Notes under the pieces: generated by a model
The model's input: only the letters and a program-made list of their open reading frames with translations
Told to the model about the DNA's origin: nothing
Databases searched by the model: none
Position numbers and translations under genes: made by a program
From: Rhynchopus sp. YZ270_cl-10
Lineage: Eukaryota; Euglenozoa; Diplonemea; Diplonemida; Diplonemidae
Reading direction: 5' to 3'
Length of the DNA: 64,000 nucleotides
Assembly: GCA_964035575.1 (NCBI GenBank)
Contig: OZ037912.1
Coordinates: 1,116,001-1,180,000 of the forward strand
Shown: positions 60,776 through 64,000 of the stretch, piece by piece
How positions within the stretch are numbered: position 1 is the stretch's first letter
Layout of the letters: every line of letters begins with the position of its first letter

Positions 60776-63700
60776 ATGACCCCGATGCGGGGAAGACGTG
60801 TGGAGGGTGTGGTGCTGCTGCTTGCGGTGGCTGTGCTGCCAGGAATGGTTGTCGCAGACATCCCTGAGTGCAACACAGACCTCTGGCAGTGCCACTACTA
60901 CGTGTCGCCGACGTTTGCACAGGCGATCCGGATGAAGTTTGACGGACAGTGGGGAGAAATCAAAGCAGACCCGAAGCTGCACGACGCATACTGCGACCCG
61001 GAGATGTGGAAGACACGGTCTGAGATCTGTGGGGGATGCCCCATCAAGCTCACGCTGTCTTCGCCGTCGTCGCTGACGAAGGATGTGATCTGCCTGCGCG
61101 ACAACGGATTCGCACCATACTCGCTGAACCAGCACACGCGTTGAACGGGAAGGAACTGGAGATTGTGGTGCCTGAGAACGACGGGTGCAACGCTGCAGAC
61201 TGGGCGACGAAGAACTTTGCGGGCAAGATAGCGATTGTGAACAACAGGCTTCGCACGTGCACGTACAACCAGAAGTTTGCGCATGCTGCTGCGGCTGGGG
61301 CTGTGATTGGCCTGATGTCTGCGTCGCGGGGGAAGCACTATGTGTGGAACTGGCACGTGTCCAAGATGACTGGTGACGGGAAGGCCTTCCCAAACATGCT
61401 TGCGTATGCGCTGGAGTCGTTCCACGGGGACCAGATCTATGCTGCGACGTCGACTGTGCGGGGCAAGGTGGAGTACTCGTGCAGTGTGTACAGCAACAGG
61501 GAGACGGACATGTCGCTGAACTACGACGCGGACGACTGCTCGTGGTGGTTCCTGGGTACTGATATGTGTGACAAGGAGTTCACCGGACGGCGGAGGATGT
61601 GCACGCGGTGCCCGCTGGAGATCGACGTTGGTGACTCGACCTTCAAGCCGTGTGTGTGGGGACCCGACTTCAACCCAGCGAGGAAGGAGAACTACCTGAC
61701 GGGAACACTGAGCCTCCCTTCGACACAGAACGTGGTGTATCTGTCGAGGTCGTACATGACGGATGACGGCTGCAGCGACGCGTCGTGGGCTGGGCTGTCT
61801 GGAAAGCTGGTTGCATTCCAGCCGGATCTTTCGGGGGGTCCGTGCTCACACTATGAGTCTGTGATGCGTGCTCAGCGTGCAGGTGTGTCTGGGGTGATTC
61901 TTGTGGTGAAGCCAAACCACTGGCATCTTACCCGTCTTCAGGGCACGCAGCAAAACATCAAGATCCCGATTGGTACAATTTCTGGGAAGCACAGTGAACG
62001 CTGGATCAACTGGATGATGCAGGGGACGGCTCTCCCGAACGGCCGTGGGTGGGAGCGTGCGAGCCCGATGGCGAAGGGGGTGCTGATCCCACACGAGGTG
62101 ACGCCTGCGCCGCCGGTGAAGGTGGAGCTGGTGGAGCCCATCCCTGAGGAGGACACGGATGAGGTGACGTCTGAGGCGGGGTTCGTTGTGTCTGTGATTC
62201 TGATCCCGCTTCTGCTGATTGTGCTGTGTGTGCACTTTGCGCTGACACGCCAGTCTGGGCTGTCTGGGCCTGGTGTGCCGCTGGAGGTTATGTCGACAAC
62301 GCTGTCAGTGGTGCTGCTGGTTGTGCTTGCACTGGCCACGTTTGCACTGACGAACAAGGCTGGACAGGACTCACTCGACACGTCGAAGGCGAACGCCGAC
62401 AACGCAATGATGTACGGGTCTGGGCGGAACAAGGGGAACGTGGACTCAATGGCGGCGCAGGTGATGGGACAGATGGTGCAGGTTGCACACTCGACGTTGG
62501 ATGCGTTCCTTCTGGAAGGAAAGGACAAAGGAGACACTGTCCGTGCGTTATTCAAAGCAGACCACGATGGAACATTCGCAACCTTTGTGAACAAGCGCGT
62601 CCCATTTAAGCACATTCAACGTGCACGGTATCTCTCCCACTACCTCGACGAGGGGTGGGCATACCACATTGTCACAAAGCAGGGATTCTACATGGACTCG
62701 CAACATGTGAACGACTACCGTGTGCAGGATGCCCTCGGCCGCACCATCTTCGACACAAACAGCGCAGACAACTTTGGTATTATGCAGAACATTATTGATG
62801 GTGACAGTGTTGCTTGGAACGACAAGGGTCCGAACGTGCCAAAAGCCCTGTGGAACCGGGGGAGACGTCGACTGACGGGATTGTGTTTTGCAGCAGAGGT
62901 CTTGCGGAGCTGTCGCGCAAGCTGAAGAGCAACCTGGGGACGTGGGACAGATCCGTGAAGTTTGGAGAGAATGCGACTCTGGTGGTGCTGGACCAGACGA
63001 CAGGGAACATCATTGCGAGCAACTACATGTCGAACACCTTCTACACAAGCGAGGTGTACGGGGAGATCTTCGGGCCGACGAACACAGAGCGCGACGAGAC
63101 ACTGCAGTTTGGGTACAAGCTTGAGACTGTGGACACAACTTCGCTGATTCCACTGAACGCGATTGCGAACAAGTGGCGGACGGAACACGGAGGCCTGGTG
63201 CTGCGTGGTGCCTCGTCGTCCGCGACGGGGCCGGCACTGTTTACGTTTGACCAGAAGGACTACTACGACACACGGGAACTCGCGCACGCTTCTGCTGGTG
63301 AACTTTGAGGGTGGGATCAAGGACGCGTCGAAGGAGAACTGGGACGTTGTTGGGGCAGGGGTGCAGACGACGTCGGATGGCGACTTCAAGCAGGTCGGGG
63401 TGTTCTCCGGCTCTGCACCTGTGCTGGTGCACACATACCTGACGACACGTGTGGCACGTGTGGCACAGCAGGAGTCTCAGGAGTACAAGCTGACGGCACC
63501 GCACCCTGTGCCTGGGGTATCCGGGTCTGCGGTGTACACACTGCGGAACAGTTCTGACCTGACACAGAAGACATGGGTGCACAGAGACCCCTTCTTCAGA
63601 TACCACGACTACACGCTGTCGGTGTTCATCCGCCCTGACGTGGACATGAACGAGGGTGACAGCAGCCCGACGTCACCGCGCATCTTCTCCGACACACAGA

Positions 63701-64000
63701 TCGGAGACTCTGCAATCCGCTGGTACGCGAACGGGGAGCTGAGGATTGCGCTCCTGCGGTACGGGTGCTGGGCAAAGCCGATCAAGGGTGGTCTGAGGGG
63801 TGGCCAGTGGGTGCATCTGGCTGCTGTTGTGAACTTTGTGGCGAAGACATGTGTGGTGTACATGAACGGTGTTCCGATGTCGAGTGGGGAGATGCCCGCG
63901 CTTGAGGATGCCACTGAGGAAGAGGACAACTCAGCGTCTCTTGTGTCGAGGTTGACTACTGGCTCACGTCCGACCACGACAACCAGCAAGACTTCGTCTA
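60776..64000 (+). pseudogene. Giant receptor copy 3, broken and running off the window
   Basis: Closely matches copies 1 and 2 from the signal peptide on, but carries several lesions: a 13-bp deletion near 61135 (frameshift), a deletion of about 180 bp near 62856 in the sensor region, a 2-bp loss in an AC run near 63270 (frameshift), and a deletion of about 600 bp near 63897 that removes the end of the LamG-like domain, the third helix and the linker. The remaining sequence is still very similar, so the damage is recent. Its variable patches differ from both other copies (for example FKHIQRARYLSHYLDEG and IIDGDSVAWNDKG), and the final 100 bases are a mixture of copy 1 and copy 2 types. It may still serve as a sequence donor. 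Confidence 0.85.

Overview
The window looks like nuclear DNA of a unicellular eukaryote. Host coding regions are long, GC-richer and free of visible introns. The DNA between them is full of A/T and G/C homopolymers, tandem arrays and nested transposons. All six host genes (one of them broken) lie on the + strand, and most follow pyrimidine tracts with a nearby AG. That is the look of directional, trans-spliced genomes such as those of Euglenozoa (diplonemid or kinetoplastid relatives), but I found no spliced-leader gene and no rRNA or tRNA, so the placement is tentative. Cis-splicing also occurs: a transposase gene carries introns with GTATG-type donors and, in one, a TACTAAC branch site.

Layout. 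1-7.4 kb is repeat-rich spacer with a 9-base tandem array and a small Mutator-like element. 7.38-8.31 kb encodes a Lag1-type ceramide synthase. 8.3-18.5 kb is spacer packed with palindromic MITE-like elements and a 2-kb terminal-inverted-repeat (TIR) element. 18.53-19.80 kb encodes a membrane-anchored prolyl 4-hydroxylase. 21.65-23.72 kb encodes a multi-pass class III adenylate cyclase. From 24.69 kb to the window end runs a tandem array of three giant receptor genes: signal peptide, two PA domains, two membrane helices, a Cache-like sensor, a LamG-like domain, a third helix, and a cyclase-fold domain lacking key catalytic residues. Copies 1 and 2 are intact (1,624 and 1,618 aa). Copy 3 is a deletion-ridden pseudogene that runs off the window.

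The spacers of this array are swollen by transposons: a 2.2-kb Mutator-like element with a 9-bp target duplication just 5' of copy 2, a 5.9-kb TIR element, an 11-kb TIR element with a complete three-exon hAT transposase gene and a truncated inverted second copy, and a 2.3-kb hAT-like insertion. Comparing the two hAT copies reveals two members of one unclassified TIR family, each inserted in the second transposase intron with a perfect 5-bp target duplication.

The most interesting biology is the receptor array. Long stretches are near-identical between copies, while differences sit in short patches, mostly in the predicted sensor domain, and copy 3 is a patchwork of copy 1-like and copy 2-like sequence. 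This fits repeated gene conversion with local diversification of a ligand sensor whose intracellular domain is probably a regulator rather than an enzyme. A catalytically plausible adenylate cyclase lies directly upstream on the same strand.
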